The notes: generated by a model from the letters alone, not told the origin. A stretch of 64,000 nt of DNA from Pieris napi (GCF_905475465.1 NC_062251.1:5821001-5885000), one strand, 5' to 3'; shown: positions 1 to 11,737, counted from the first letter of the stretch. Program-made: numbers and translations.

Positions 1-784
1 AAGCACGTGTTTATTGTAACATATTTTTTAATTCAAGAGAAAGCAGAAGTTAATGATGATTTAGTTTCAGACGGATAAATTTTCTTATTTTTTGTAATTT
101 ACACCCCTTTCATAATTTTCAACCCTTGTCAATATCTACAGTTATTCAATAGTTTCAGAATCAAGAAAACAGAATCATAAAAGATCAGTGGAATAGGCCT
201 ACCGGGGAAACCACATTTAAAAAAAAGCGGTAAGTACACTACCTCAAAGGTGGCGTGGAAACGTGTGCATATTATGACGATTACAACTCTTTCAACTATT
301 TGAATCGTTATATCTCAAAAACGGTGGCTCTCAGGAAAAAAGTATTTCGAAATTTTTTATAGATAATTATCTGATCTACAATTTTTGTCTAAACTAATTT
401 TATTATAAAACTTACCATTTTGCTAAAAATCGCGAAAAACCCATTTTTGTGATCTTTGAACCGGAGTAAATTTTTTTGCACGTGCCGGATCGATGAGGAC
501 TTTTCACATTTCCTTTATAATAGTGTATTGAACAATCCTACCAATATTCAGCCAAGTGCGAATTATTGTAACCTTACCCCTATTTTTTAGTCTAATTTGA
601 CCGGATTATACTATCAATAGGTAAATTATTCTAAACATATTCTTTTAACTTAGCCTGTCGTGTTTTGCTATAGCAGGCAATATAATCTAAGAATAATGGC
701 TCACGTGGTAATGCAATTAACAATAACAAAGGCGAGACGGCTGTTTATGACCTCAGGTGTCTTTCTTAGAAATTTCGGTACCAC
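1..784. other. Left edge, no gene recognised
   Basis: A+T-rich DNA. I see no open frame with a recognisable domain and no convincing repeat end before the hAT-type MITE at 785. The last eight bases (777-784, GGTACCAC) are the left target-site duplication of that element. Confidence 0.5.
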
Positions 785-1511
785 TAGGGATGTGACATTC
801 TGCATTAAAAAAATCGATTTTTTATTAATCGATTTTTTTCTTACATTGAATAATCGATTAATAAATAATCGATTTTTCTTAAAAAATAATCGATTTTTTT
901 AATTAATCGATATTTTCCTAATTTCTGAATTAATTTCAAAATAAACACCCTAATTTTTTTATTTTTCATGGTTTTTTAAAATTAAAAATAAACAATAGAA
1001 ATTATAAACACAAATTAACGTTTAAGAATAATCAAAATCGAAATTAACTTAATCTCGTTTTGATAGATTTTGATAAATGCTGAGTGTATTCCTTTTCAGT
1101 AGCACATTGCAGTATTTTTGTTGTCTTTTTAATTGTATGTCGTCTTGTGCTGCTGAATAAATTTATTTTACTTTTAAATTATAGTGTTCCATTCAAACTT
1201 GAGTGTTTATAAAATTAACTGCTTTTATCATCCTTTTGATGTTTTACAAAAAAAACATCAATGTATCGAGTATATCAATACATCTTCAAAGAATCGGATT
1301 CAATGTATCGCATTGTAAACATCGTTGTGTATCGAATATCCCTAATAGTTCGAGGTCCGGGTTATAAAAGACCAGACATAATGTCGGGAGGTGGCAGATA
1401 AAAAATCGATTATTTTAAATATAAAAAACGGGAATAAAAATCGATTTTTACTTTAAATAAAATCGATTAAAATCGATTTTTTTAATAATCGATTATTTTT
1501 TCACATCCCTA
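785..1511 (+). mobile_element. hAT-type MITE, copy 1
   Basis: A 727-bp non-autonomous DNA transposon. The ends are inverted: TAGGGATGTGA on the left and TCACATCCCTA on the right. It is bracketed by a perfect 8-bp duplication, GGTACCAC, at 777-784 and 1512-1519. Eight-base duplications are typical of hAT elements. The subterminal DNA is rich in ATCGATT motifs. No coding capacity is visible. Two further copies, each with its own 8-bp duplication, lie at 11738-12419 and 58759-59460. Confidence 0.9.
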
Positions 1512-1710
1512 GGTACCACAAAAGGTTAGTTTCGTCAGCTGATTATAAAAGCAATTACACTTAAGTATGTTGTTGATGTCTAAATATGAAAATATTTCTT
1601 CGTAATAGAGAATTGCTGTCGCGTTATAAGTGAATTAATGGGTTTTGTGTTAAACCAAACAAATTTAACTTCTTACGTTATAACGAATAACTTTGTACAT
1701 TGGTTTTTTT

Positions 1711-2421
1711 TTTTTGAAGTGAAACTTCATTATCGGGGTTGGAAAAAAATTTAGTGTAACATTTTTTTCGTTACGCGTCACATTTTTCCGTTACGCGCCA
1801 TCTTTTTGAAGTGAAACTTCTTTATCGACGTATGGGAGAAATTTTGTAGCAAATCGTCACGTTTTTCGGTTACGCGCCATGTTGCTTTTTCAAGTCAAAC
1901 TTCTTTATCGGCGTTGGAATGAAACTTCTTTATCGACGTATGGGAGAAATTTTGTAGCAAATCGTCACGTTTTTCAGTTACGCGCCATGTTGCTTTTTGA
2001 AGTCAAACTTCTTTATCGAGGTTGGAAAAAAATTTAGTGTAACATTTTTGAAGTGAAACTTCTTTATCGACGTTGGAAAAAATTTACCGTCACATTTTTC
2101 CGTTACGCGCCATCTTTTTCTCATCTCTACCATGGTTGATTCGAAGCCATTAATAACAAAAATAAATAATAACGATAACAATGCTAGTAATAATTCTATT
2201 ACAATTAATGAAATTCTATAATAATCTTAGTAGTAATAAGGTAAAATGAAATAATTGTACTTTTTGTATTCATGTCTATGATAATAAAAGCCTTTTGTTA
2301 AACTTTATCTAATTTAACTTTATTTAACCAATTTCTGTAAAGATGCATATAGTAGATCATTTTTCGAAAGGTCATAAAGAAGTTTCACTTCTTACGTGTG
2401 TACACTAGTACACGCACACAT
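1711..2421 (+). mobile_element. Hairpin-ended MITE, copy a
   Basis: The left end is a T-run followed by GAAGTGAAACTTC, itself a small hairpin. The right end has the complementary AAGTTTCACTTCTTACG and then a second palindrome built on GTACACTAGTAC and CGCACACA. The left half contains three or four partial tandem copies of a block with CTTCTTTATCG and TTACGCGCCAT (about 1800-2110). No coding potential. The same family recurs in both orientations across the window. I could not fix the target duplication because the ends run into T-tracts. Confidence 0.75.
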
Positions 2422-2675
2422 TTATTTTTTTTTTTTTTTAAATGTATATCCCATTATTCCATTTGTAGAACGCGTTTTGGTCAAAGCTCACCGATGTCCA
2501 GATTGAGCATTCTTATAAACGAGCTAGGTCTGGATATACATAATTGCTCCCCTCACACTATAAAATAGATTTTTGTTTAGTTTTCTGTAATTTGAATTTT
2601 TTTTCTTTGATTAGTAATTGTTTTCTTTTTGTAATGTTTGTTATGTTTGTGTTGTAATAGGTTATGATCTCTATA

Positions 2676-2971
2676 TCTTAATATATATATTTCTTGTGTG
2701 CGTGTGTATGTGACTGAACTCCTCCTAAACGACTGGACCGATTTTGATGAAATTTTTTGTGTGTGTTCAAGGGGATCTGGGAATGGTTTAGATTCACAAA
2801 TCAGCCCGCCAGATGTTAAGGGTAGTCCACCCCTAATTTTTATTTTTTTATTTATAGATAAAATTTTATTTTTTATTTTTTTTATGTTACAGAATTAAAA
2901 AATACATACAACCCCTATTTTTTTATTATAAATGATATACATGGCAAAACGACGTTTGCCGGATCGGCTAG
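2676..2971 (+). mobile_element. Short non-autonomous Helitron
   Basis: The element starts with TC after an A and ends with the CTAG/T signature (GGATCGGCTAG then T). This fits A/T insertion without target duplication. The body has the phrase 'gactggaccgattttgatg' shared by several lepidopteran short Helitrons. Its 3' part (CATGGCAAAACGACG...) is also present in the copy ending at 27341. No Rep/helicase coding. Confidence 0.65.
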
Positions 2972-3965
2972 TATATATATATATATGTATGTCATGTTTG
3001 CCTTTAAGTGCTTGTCACACTAAAAATTGTATTTTGTGTTTGTTTTTACCAATGTCTCAGTGTGCCAAGCGTTGGCAAGCTTTTTCTAAAAAAAAAAAAA
3101 GGTATTATATATTAGCTCATACAGTTTCTTGTCTCTTTCTAAAAGTTTTTTGATGTAGTGTGCTGATCTAGTAGTAAGTATACTTACGCCCGAACCCAAT
3201 AATTAATCCAGAATCTCATTGAAAACAATCTGAGATCAGACCGTGACAGTCGATCGATCTCCTATCTGCATCCCAATAACCAAACCCTACGAAGACAATC
3301 CATTTTTGGCGACGGATAAAATGCTCTTTGTCGTTCCATTTTACCGAGTTTTCACTCATATTTGATAATCAATGTAAACCAAATAAAGTAAATAAAACCG
3401 TACAAATAACATTAAAATATACATGTGTATGTTTAAAACATAACAAATAGTTTTTTTATTATTAAAAAAAATCGGTGTAAGTTAAAATCTGTTAAAATAA
3501 CTAAACTGTTGAAATGGAGCTTTCGTCAACTGTCATTTTCATACAAAGATCTATCCACAGACACCGATACGACCTCCCATGGAGAGCGTGTATCGACAGA
3601 TGGCTATTACAATCCACTGATTGGTTATTGGCACACTTGTTACACATTTGGATTAAGATTACGATCTCAGATGGTGGATTATGGATTGAAATAGGATATT
3701 GGGCGATAGTATATTACACATTTTACCTTTTTTAAATAAATTTATTGATTATTATTTTATATGTATTTTATCAATATAATAACTCCGATCGAAGCATTTG
3801 TTTTAAACGATATTCTTTTTCTTACATCCAATTTGACGAAATTTGCAGCACGCATTCTGTCAATGTAATGTCAAACGCCATAAGGTTACATCTATTAATT
3901 TGCCGAGCAATTTTCTTAATTTTTTCCTTCTCATGACAATAACAAACTCAACAAAAAAAAGAATT
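2972..3965. other. Intergenic stretch, nothing recognised
   Basis: A+T-rich DNA with a short TA microsatellite next to the Helitron end. Small open frames exist near 3510-3735, but they lack recognisable domains, start context or splice signals. I do not call a gene here. Confidence 0.4.
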
Positions 3966-4170
3966 AGGGAGCGTTCAAGTATTACGTAACGCAATTTTTG
4001 GAGATTATTACCCCCTCCATGTAACGTGCCGTAACGTTTTTCTGTACCCAATACTAAAAAGTGACTCTTTGTACCTAAAAGTTAACATTATGTGGTGTAA
4101 ATTACTGGAAAAGTCGAAAGTAATATGAACAATAACGCGTAATTCAATCTCCGCCTCCCATCGTATTTTA
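3966..4170 (+). mobile_element. MITE with GGGAGCGTTCAAG end, partial
   Basis: Left half of a MITE whose complete copy is at 33330-33614. It starts TTAGGGAGCGTTCAAG and then has ATTACGTAACG. It shares the internal block with TACCTAAAAGT and ATTATGTGGTG. The matching right end is missing here. Other copies are at 43513-43769 and 53870-54051. Confidence 0.65.
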
Positions 4171-4831
4171 TGCACAGCTCAATTGAACATATATAAATTA
4201 ATATATTTTATTTAAAAACATCTTAAAATAGCACTCTTATGAAAATTAAATAGTAATACGAGATTACCACACTAACCAAACTTATGATTCGTCTATAAAG
4301 TATTTGAATTCGTTTACAGGAACTTCCGATAGTAATAATCTCAGTATTTATTAGTTATATAAGAATAATTACATATAAACTAAAACGAGTTTCATTACTA
4401 ACCAAAAGCAACAAATTATTAAATTCAACTAAATTTTTTATTTCCCTAACCATAATGTCGTACAAAATTAATCAATCAACTGTAACAATCAGCATAAGGT
4501 ATATTGCATTATTTTTATTTTGAGTTTATAATAAAATAAATTATTAGGAATATAACTCAATTTATTAATTATATTTTTTTGCCAATATACTTTATTAAAA
4601 TCTTGCGGGTGATAGAAAGTCATTCATGTTCTGTGATCCATACAGTCCTAGACGCTAAAAGGCTGTGGTATTTTTGGTTAGCGGCATGTGACATTTGTAC
4701 TGACGCGTCACTTCGCGTACGGCGCATCTAACATATTATATACTTATGGCGGAATCGTAAGGGTAAACTAGTATCATAAGCGTGGCTTCAAAAGTAAGTG
4801 CCGAGTGCCGACTAGTATTTTTTGATATAAA

Positions 4832-5012
4832 ATGAGTTATACTTATAAACCAAGAAGCAGTATTGCTTGGAAGTATTTTGATGATGCTGGTAACTCGCGG
4901 GCGGTGTGCAAACTTTGTAAGGAAAGCTTTAGTTACCGCGCATCTGTATCAAATTTGACAAAACATTTATACCGAAAACATCGAGAAGCGTATCCAGGGA
5001 AAATAGAACAAG
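4832..5012 (+). CDS. Gene A alternative first exon 1 (BED finger)
   Basis: Starts MSYTYKPRSS. BED signature: W13 and F16, then C26-x2-C29 and H45-x4-H50. The ATG follows GATATAAA. The donor is AAG|GTATGT at 5013. The exon ends in phase 1 and supplies G of a Glu codon completed at 7893. The 2.9-kb distance to the common exon, and two other first exons in between, argue for alternative promoters rather than in-line splicing. Confidence 0.8.
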
Positions 5013-8000
5013 GTATGTACTATTTGTTCCATACCAGGTAACATGAAATAACCTAACCCACATGATGAAACTCATAAGTCATAACCAATGGGCAATCCCA
5101 AGTGATCTTGTCAGAAGTATTTTAAACATATTAGTTATAAGACATATTTTTGAGTACATTTTTTGTATTGTTTCAAACAAATATTTATGAATCTTAGGTT
5201 TCTTTGTGTAAGAGAGATGCGCCATACTGGTATAGTACGTACATGTTTGTACTTTGTAATAGATACATTATGTTTTTCAACAGAAATCATAAAATACGTA
5301 AGTCGAAATTATCAGGAATGTATAGCTTGTGCTAAGCAACAACAAACAAACAATATTAATAAGATGAAATGATATGTGGCTGTGTTAGTGCTGTGCATTT
5401 AGGACAAAAAACCAAATCTTTGATAGCTGTTGTATTAGAAAATAACAAATATATTCATTGACTTTAGAGATTGTGAATGTTTTGTTTACATTAATGCATT
5501 TTGTTAAATTTATACTGCCAATGACTTATAGATATTACAATCTCGCCCAAGTGTTGTAAAATTTGAAAGAATGATGGTTTTGATAGTCAATTTTAATACA
5601 AAATTAAACATATTTTAATGCAGACAATGTAAGGGCTTTGTATTTCTTACATATTCACTATACATGAAGCAATTATCATTCAAACATGACTTGTTGACCG
5701 TATTGGGATATAAGAAAAAGGCAAATTAAATAGATGTTGGAAAGTTTTTGTTTTGTATTTTGCAATACTTTATTACTTTAAAGTATCATATGAGTAGTTA
5801 AATGAATAGACTAAGATTAAAACAGACCCATCAGGTATAATACTGCCATCAACCAGTATTTGTTTATAATATACTGCATCTATTTTCCTTGTCGCAAGAG
5901 GTTCTCTGTTGTATAGCCCCAGCCAAATAAGTTTTCTATATGTATATAGTACAGTATACTTTTTTTTATCGCATCGTGCAATCCGTCTTCTGACTATGAG
6001 CAGATGAGTTGTAGGATGATTTGCAGGTGGAGTAATATAGTACCATATAAAGGGTTAGGGTAGTAGGACTCCTTTCTCCGCAATTAGACTCCTAATTGGT
6101 CCGCTGTGCATACGAGTCCTGGCTAATTTAGCCAGCCTAGCTCCTTCCAGAAGCTAGTACCATATTTATTAGCTCAGTTAATGCTGCTGAGCTCCAGGGT
6201 TCTTTGTCTTTGAGTACAGTATACTAGTAAATATTTCTGTAACAATGTGATTAGTGTTTAAGCATAAATAAGTTCTTTTCAAGTGTATTAAATATACTTC
6301 AATAAGGATTTAGCTGTAATTGTGGGCTCTTATTTATGGGTTTTAATGTATTTGTCTTAGAAAATTAATATTTTCTTTTGTTTATTATAGTTGTTTATAA
6401 TATATACATATTATCGGAAATTTTAATAACACTCGTGTTAAACGTTTAAAAAGAATGAGATACTCCAAGTAGTGTTGTACAAATTATTGTTTATTCGGGA
6501 ACAAGTCAGAATTCCGGCCGAAATATTCGTTCGTAGGTCGCACTTCGGCTGGCGCGTTTGTCTACGCTCTTACAAAGCGTTCTATCTCTTTCCAGCTGTC
6601 ATAACACGTTTAATATCAGTCAGTGTAATTGACTCTGTAAATTATAAATACGATACTAAAATATTTTCGATTAATATGAAAAATAAAAAACGATCCTCAG
6701 TTTGGATTTATTTTGATGTTAAGGAGAATGATTCGCATTACGCTCAATGCAATATTTGTAATATACACATTTCTCGCGGCGGTACTGGAAAGAAAGCTTC
6801 GACGTCATCTTTGGCTAAACATTTGAGGGCCAAACATAAAGATGCATATATGAGGATACATGGAGCTGAAAAGACAATTAAAAGTATTCAAAACTCCAAC
6901 AATCCAATATTTCCATGTAGTAAGTTGACGAACGAATTATTTTAACATTTGTTAAGTTATAGTGATGAATTATAGTATTCGGTTTCTAATTCGGTTAATA
7001 ACTTCAGCCGAATATCTATATTTACTTTCATTAAATTCACAACACTATGTGGAGAAATGTTAGAGGTCTTGCATAATACTGATTTCTAAAAAAAATCCTA
7101 ACAAGAAATTATCTATAACATTCCGTAATATTCTTCGACTAGATTTTAAAAAAATAATCTTTTGTCTCTTTCTTTAGTTATTTTGTCAATACTCGAGGCG
7201 GCCATTTTGGTCGTGTCGTGCATTCTAGCGCTGTTAAATAACTGTTGCTATATATTATAAGGAAATCACTGTTATTTTGTGATTTTATCAATGACGAGTG
7301 AAGTTTGGAATTATTTTGATAAGACACCGAATTCAACTGACGCGAGGTGCCATTTCTGTTCAAAACTATACTCATTTAAAACGTCGATAACGAATTTAAA
7401 AAAACATTTACAATATAAGCATAGTGATCTTGTAAACACCGGTGAATTTCAGACATCGAAAAAAGGTTAAATATGGGTTGTTACTTAAACTTATTTAGGT
7501 ACCTATATATAAAGGTATTAGAAGTGATGCAAATATAATATATTTGATTTATAACACTCATAATCAAATAAAAATAACATATTAACTAATACTGCGATTT
7601 ATGAAAAGCATGTTAAAAATTTGGTACTGAACTTGCTACTTTGATATCAATATTTTAATTCTCTTAAGCAATATCATGTCAATTGCCTTATATATTCTGC
7701 TATAATATATTAATTAAAGTACAACATATTGTACGTATTAAATTATGTATAATTGTGTGTAATGAGGTATTTTCGATTTGATGTTTGTATGATCCAACTA
7801 AAAGTGAGGCCAACATTAATGTAATTTTATCTATTAAAGAAGTTATATTTAACTGTGTATTCAAATTAACCAAAGATATGTGTTAATTTCAGAAACCAAC
7901 TCTGGAAGTGAAGATGAAGAATCAATTGTATTGGATCCTGATAGCGAGCTGTGGGGTTTCTTTGACAAGCAACCTCACAATAAGGCCAAATGCTCTATGT

Positions 8001-10687
8001 GTGATGAACGGCTTAGGCGGGATGCGGACACACTGTACAAACATCTGAAAGAAAAACATTCTAAGATCTCCCAGGTGATTACTTCCAATTGATGTCACTT
8101 AAACTCACTGTGAGATGTAACCTTGACTTTGATTCCTAGCAAAATATTAATCAACAGCTTATAAATGGACTAAAAAGTAATTCTGATAAAATGTGTTTTT
8201 GAAGTGAAACTTCTTTATCGGGTTTGGAAAAAAATTTAGTGTAACATTTTTGCGTTACGCGTCACATTTTTCCGTTACGCGCCATCTTTTGAAGTGAAAC
8301 TTCTTTATCGACGTATGGGAGAAATTTTGTAGCAGATTACGCGCCATGTTGCTTTTTGAAGTCAAACTTTTTTATCGGTTTGGAGAAAAAATTTACACAC
8401 ATTTGTCACATTTTTCGGTTACGCGCCATCTTTTTCTTGTCCCTACCACGGTTGATCCGAAGAGATTCGAAGCCATTAGTAACAAAAATATATAATAACG
8501 ATAACAATGATAGTAATACTTCTATTACAATTAATGAAATTCTGTAATAATCTTAGTACTACATAGTAGTACAGTAATAAGTTAAAATGAAATAATTGTA
8601 TTTGTATTCATGTCTATGATAATAAAAGCCTTTTGTTAAACTTTATCTAATTTAACTTTATTTAACCAATTTCTGTAAAGTTGCATATAGTAGATCATTT
8701 TTCGAAAAATACGGTCATAAAGAAATTTCACTTCTTAAGTGTGTACACCTAGTACACGCACAAATTTTTTATTTGAAAGGATTGCCTGCATCTTACTCGA
8801 GGGTAAGATACATGCGTAGGTCCCTAATTACCCATTGGCTCATGTGTATGTAACATATCACTTAAAATTCCAGAACTTGGAGTACAAAGACAATGAAGAA
8901 AATTTCACGGAAGTAATCTACCTAGAAGAACCAATAGAGTCGATTAAGGAGGATCAGGATAAATTGTTGTTTGAAGTGCAACCCAAGGCCAAGAAATCAT
9001 TTAAGAGACGCTACAGCACAAGAGACGATGTCAAGTACATTGAACCAATTAAAAGCCAAAGTAAGGACGATGTTGAAATTGAAAACTTTGGAAAATATAT
9101 CACAGGATTACTGAAAGGTGTGTATATGTTCTGAATGTTTGCTTTAAGCTATGCTTTATTCATTTAATCATTTACAAGTTATTGTAGCATATTTCTCATA
9201 TAAAAATTCCCTTTGATGTAGGGCGATGTGAATACACCAGAAATGAAATATTTTTTATGGATTTTTTCCTCTCGTAAATATTTTTATATTTATTATGTAT
9301 TTCACCTTTGGCTATATCTTTAGTAAAATTTTAGTGTATAATTTAAGTTAACATAATGATAAATATATCATCATAAAACCTGTAATCAGGTTTTTCTTAC
9401 CTGTTTTAATCCAATACAAAATTTCAAGGTGTACCAAGGGCAGCCAGTTCGAAGCTTCAAATGGATATTGTGACGATGATTATGAATACAAAAATTAATT
9501 TACCAACAACACCTGATATAGACAGCGAAGTGGTTGAAAGAAGTAAGGAAAGTGATCCGCCGGATATAGGACAAGAGGTAAGAATTACTAAATATTTGAA
9601 CTAAATGCTTCCAGAGAGACCATATAGCGATAGTGGGCAGAGACCACGGATGTTCACTTGCTACAATTCTGACATACCTCGCACTTCATCAACTTTTATG
9701 ACATTTAACTTGCAGGCTCATCGGTTATTCGGAGTTTTATCTTGTCCCTTCTCTTGTAACGACAGGGCTAACCCACCCAACCTACTATCCACAGTTGTAT
9801 TGTATATCCTGCTTGTAAGCCGTTTCTCATTCATCCGGTCTACATGGCCAAACCACATAATCATTTACTTTTGTATCCATGTCATTGTGTCAACTTTTAA
9901 ACACTCACTATTACTTATGTATGTGTGTGCCATACATACTTCTTAACACTTAAATTTTTACGGCACTCCACTTTCATTCTTTCTCTGCCATACCTAAAAT
10001 TCACTACTTTTGCTAAAAAGCATTATATTTTTATTACTAGTAATACCAAACCAAAAATATGATTATTAAAATAGCAGATTTTTTATTCTTAATCCATCTG
10101 CAATCAGCCTCTTGGCTTTTATCAGATTTTATGGGAAATGAAGGCAATTACGGAACGCAAATCCAATAATTTTTATTCCCTCCGTAATTTGTAAACTGTC
10201 AGACGGCGGCAAGTTTCGCCCTTTTTAGCCGATACACACTGTCCGTCGTTTCCAAGAGATAGCAGATAAATTAATTAAATTTTATTTCAAGAAATTATAG
10301 TGTCAGTATTTTTTTTTTCAGAATCAGGAAAACCAAGACAATTTAGACACAACGACCTCCAGCGAACTCGGAACAAATCAAGACACGCGCAGCCCCAAAC
10401 GACCCAAGCGAAGAATCAGCTACCGCGAAGAATACTCGTACAAGATCAACCTAACGGAGAACGAAGAGCGGGAAATCGAAAATTTCGGAACATACGTCAC
10501 ATGCTTACTCAAAACGGTCCCAGAGAATAAAATTAGCGCGAAACTTCAAATGAATATTGTCAATCTTATTATGACAGCTCGGTTACAGGCTCTACAGAAA
10601 AATGTACCGGTTTTGACAATTAACGGAACCATAGAGTTAGATAATACAAATGTAGATGATAATCAGGTTATGTTTACGGATAGTTAA
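4832..10687 (+). CDS. Gene A: BED-finger / BESS-like protein with alternative BED first exons
   Basis: Deduced gene model: one of three first exons (4832-5012, 6676-6919 or 7291-7465) + 7893-8074 + 8874-9117 + 9429-9577 + 10322-10687. Every junction has GT...AG and the phases agree: first exons all end in phase 1, then phases 0, 1, 0 and stop. The predicted proteins are about 373, 394 and 371 aa. Order of domains: variable BED finger, acidic linker, common BED finger, a TEVIYLE segment, a first BESS-like module (FGKYITGLLKG...LQMDIV), a basic linker, and a second BESS-like module (FGTYVTCLLKT...LQMNIVNLIMTA). BED fingers bind DNA. BESS modules mediate self- or partner association in insect regulators. 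I infer a nuclear DNA-binding regulator with a promoter-selected first finger. It is paralogous to genes B and C. AATAAA signals lie at 10686 and 10720. It has no transposase catalytic domain. Confidence 0.8.
5013..6675 (+). other. Gene A intron / inter-promoter DNA
   Basis: Intron sequence for the first isoform. No clear element ends are seen. A moderately G+C-rich patch at about 5980-6230 looks unlike its surroundings and may be an old repeat fragment. The stretch just before 6676 should hold the promoter and leader of first exon 2. TCAGT initiator-like sites occur at about 6618. Confidence 0.4.
6676..6919 (+). CDS. Gene A alternative first exon 2 (BED finger)
   Basis: Starts MKNKKRSSVW. 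The BED finger has W10, F13, C25-x2-C28 and H49-x4-H54, with a Gly/Lys/Ser-rich loop between the metal ligands. The frame is open upstream, but the first ATG in good context is at 6676. Donor is GTA|GTAAGT at 6920. The exon ends in phase 1, as do the other two first exons, so it can join 7893 without shifting the frame. Confidence 0.8.
7291..7465 (+). CDS. Gene A alternative first exon 3 (BED finger)
   Basis: Starts MTSEVWNYFD. BED ligands: W6, F9, C20-x2-C23 and H39-x4-H44. Donor AAG|GTTAAA at 7466 is weaker than those of the other two first exons. It again ends in phase 1. It lies closest to the common exon (427-bp intron). The upstream 120 bp contain TATATATTATAAG, which could act as a core promoter. 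Confidence 0.75.
7893..8074 (+). CDS. Gene A common exon 2 (second BED finger)
   Basis: Acceptor TTTCAG|AA at 7892. Encodes an acidic Ser/Glu/Asp linker and then a BED finger with ELWGFFDK, CSMC and YKHLKEKH. It is closely similar to the gene B exon 43418-43246. Both exons start in phase 1 and end in phase 0. The donor is CAG|GTGATT. Confidence 0.85.
8196..8764 (+). mobile_element. Hairpin-ended MITE, copy b, in a gene A intron
   Basis: Occupies most of the 799-bp intron between 8074 and 8874. The left end is TTTTTGAAGTGAAACTTC. The right end has AAATTTCACTTCTTAAG and a GTACAC...GTACACGCAC palindrome. It is closely similar over its length to copy e (46246-46818). The insertion leaves both splice sites intact. 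Confidence 0.75.
8874..9117 (+). CDS. Gene A exon 3 (TEVIYLE segment and start of BESS-like module 1)
   Basis: Acceptor AATTCCAG|AAC. The exon opens with the segment NFTEVIYLEEPIES, which is also found at the same exon position in genes B (NYTEIIYLENP) and C (NYTEVVYLEDPIES). A basic stretch follows, then the start of the helical module at ENFGKYITGLLKG. Ends in phase 1 with donor AAG|GTGTGT. Confidence 0.85.
9429..9577 (+). CDS. Gene A exon 4 (rest of BESS-like module 1)
   Basis: Acceptor TTTCAAG|GT; the first two bases complete a Gly codon. It reads VPRAASSKLQMDIVTMIM and then an acidic tail. Gene B has no intron here: its whole module is in one exon (42277-41999). Ends in phase 0 with a good donor, GAG|GTAAGA. 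Confidence 0.8.
9600..9895 (-). pseudogene. Degenerate LINE C-terminus in a gene A intron
   Basis: Read on the minus strand from about 9870, the frame gives MWFGHVDRMNEKRLTSRIY. This resembles the WxGHVxRMxxxRL segment near the C-terminus of many non-LTR retrotransposon proteins. In-frame stops follow further on. It is an old fragment, opposite to gene A, inside the 744-bp intron 9578-10321. Confidence 0.6.
10322..10687 (+). CDS. Gene A last exon (BESS-like module 2)
   Basis: Acceptor T-tract...CAG|AAT; phase 0 entry. It reads NQENQDNLD, a Lys/Arg-rich linker, then IENFGTYVTCLLKTVPENK and KLQMNIVNLIMTARLQ. An acidic tail ends at TAA 10685-10687. The equivalent last exons of gene B (FGKYLTSLMK) and gene C (FGKYVVCLLK) align. 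A poly(A) signal overlaps the stop and a second lies at 10720. Confidence 0.85.
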   Translation, partial: NQENQDNLDTTTSSELGTNQDTRSPKRPKRRISYREEYSYKINLTENEEREIENFGTYVTCLLKTVPENKISAKLQMNIVNLIMTARLQALQKNVPVLTINGTIELDNTNVDDNQVMFTDS

Positions 10688-10729
10688 TAAATATATTAGA
10701 TTTAATTTATGTTTAAGGGAATAAATTTT

Positions 10730-11182
10730 ATTTCATAATGTTTTTTTTATTATTACTATCCTATCAACAAGCAGTAAGTATATAACTAATCCAAAAACAG
10801 TTGTCCTCAACGTAAAACGCATTTTTGAACAATGTTTTAGACAAATCAAGAAGAAATACATAAACGGTGGCTTCAGTTCGGTATTCATAGTTTTTCTAAT
10901 CCAAAGCAAAATACAGTTGTCCACGCATTTTTGAACAAAATTTTCGAAAAAGCGAACTCTACAGGGTAGCATAGCAAAATTACATATGTGCTAAAAACGT
11001 CATCCAATTAAAAACGTATTATACGAATGGCGAAACAAAGTTCGCGGGTCCCCTAGATTGAACCCAAAAATTGTTACAATTATTAGTTTATTTTTATATC
11101 TATCACATTAGCGCTGTTGTATTTTGCTGTGATAGTACTGACCTCACGTCAAGTTTATAAACCGTTAACATAGATGTAAGCT
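10730..11182. other. Downstream of gene A, nothing recognised
   Basis: A+T-rich sequence. A partial internal repetition (ACAGTTGTCC and CATTTTTGAACAA) occurs at about 10798 and 10912. No gene. Confidence 0.4.
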
Positions 11183-11660
11183 GACGAGATGGCGCTGATC
11201 GAAAGAAAACATCTAAAAACTGTCTTTCTGTGATTTTACTTGAGTAAATTGTATTAATATTATATCGCTCTTAGATATTCAGCATTTAAAATTATGACTG
11301 TTTAATGCGGATTCTTTTCACTAGTTATTTATCCCTCTACTTCATTTAATGAAACTTGAGTTATTTCTATTTAAACGAGATGGCGCTGACCTAAAGAAAT
11401 CTTGTTAAAACTGTATTTCTTTGTTTTTACTTGAGCTAATTGTATTAATAGTATATCGCTCTTAGATATTCAGCATTTTAAATTATAACTGTTTAATGCG
11501 GATTCTTTTCACTACTTATTTATCCCTCTACTTCATTTAATAGTACTGCAAATGAAACTTGAGTTATTTACACGAGATGGCGCTGACCTAAAGAAATCTT
11601 GTTAAAACTGTATTTCTTTGTTTTTACTGGAGTAAATTGTATTATTATTAGAGATTCATG
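11183..11660 (+). repeat. Tandem repeat, about 192-196-bp unit, 2.5 copies
   Basis: The marker GAGATGGCGCTGA begins at 11185, 11377 and 11573, giving periods of 192 and 196 bp. Each unit continues through TATATCGCTCTTAGATATTC and TTTATCCCTCTACTTC. The third unit is incomplete. It has no open frame of note. Confidence 0.85.
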
Positions 11661-11737
11661 ATTCAAAATTATTATTGCCCAATACTGATTCCTAGAGGCC
11701 TAGACTTAAAAGGTTGTAGCGAGATCATCGTAACACC

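Noticed and set aside
7880..7892. Possible start of a separate protein just before 7893
   Set aside because: There is no ATG in frame. The bases TTAATTTCAG form a splice acceptor, and the gene B paralogue has the same border.
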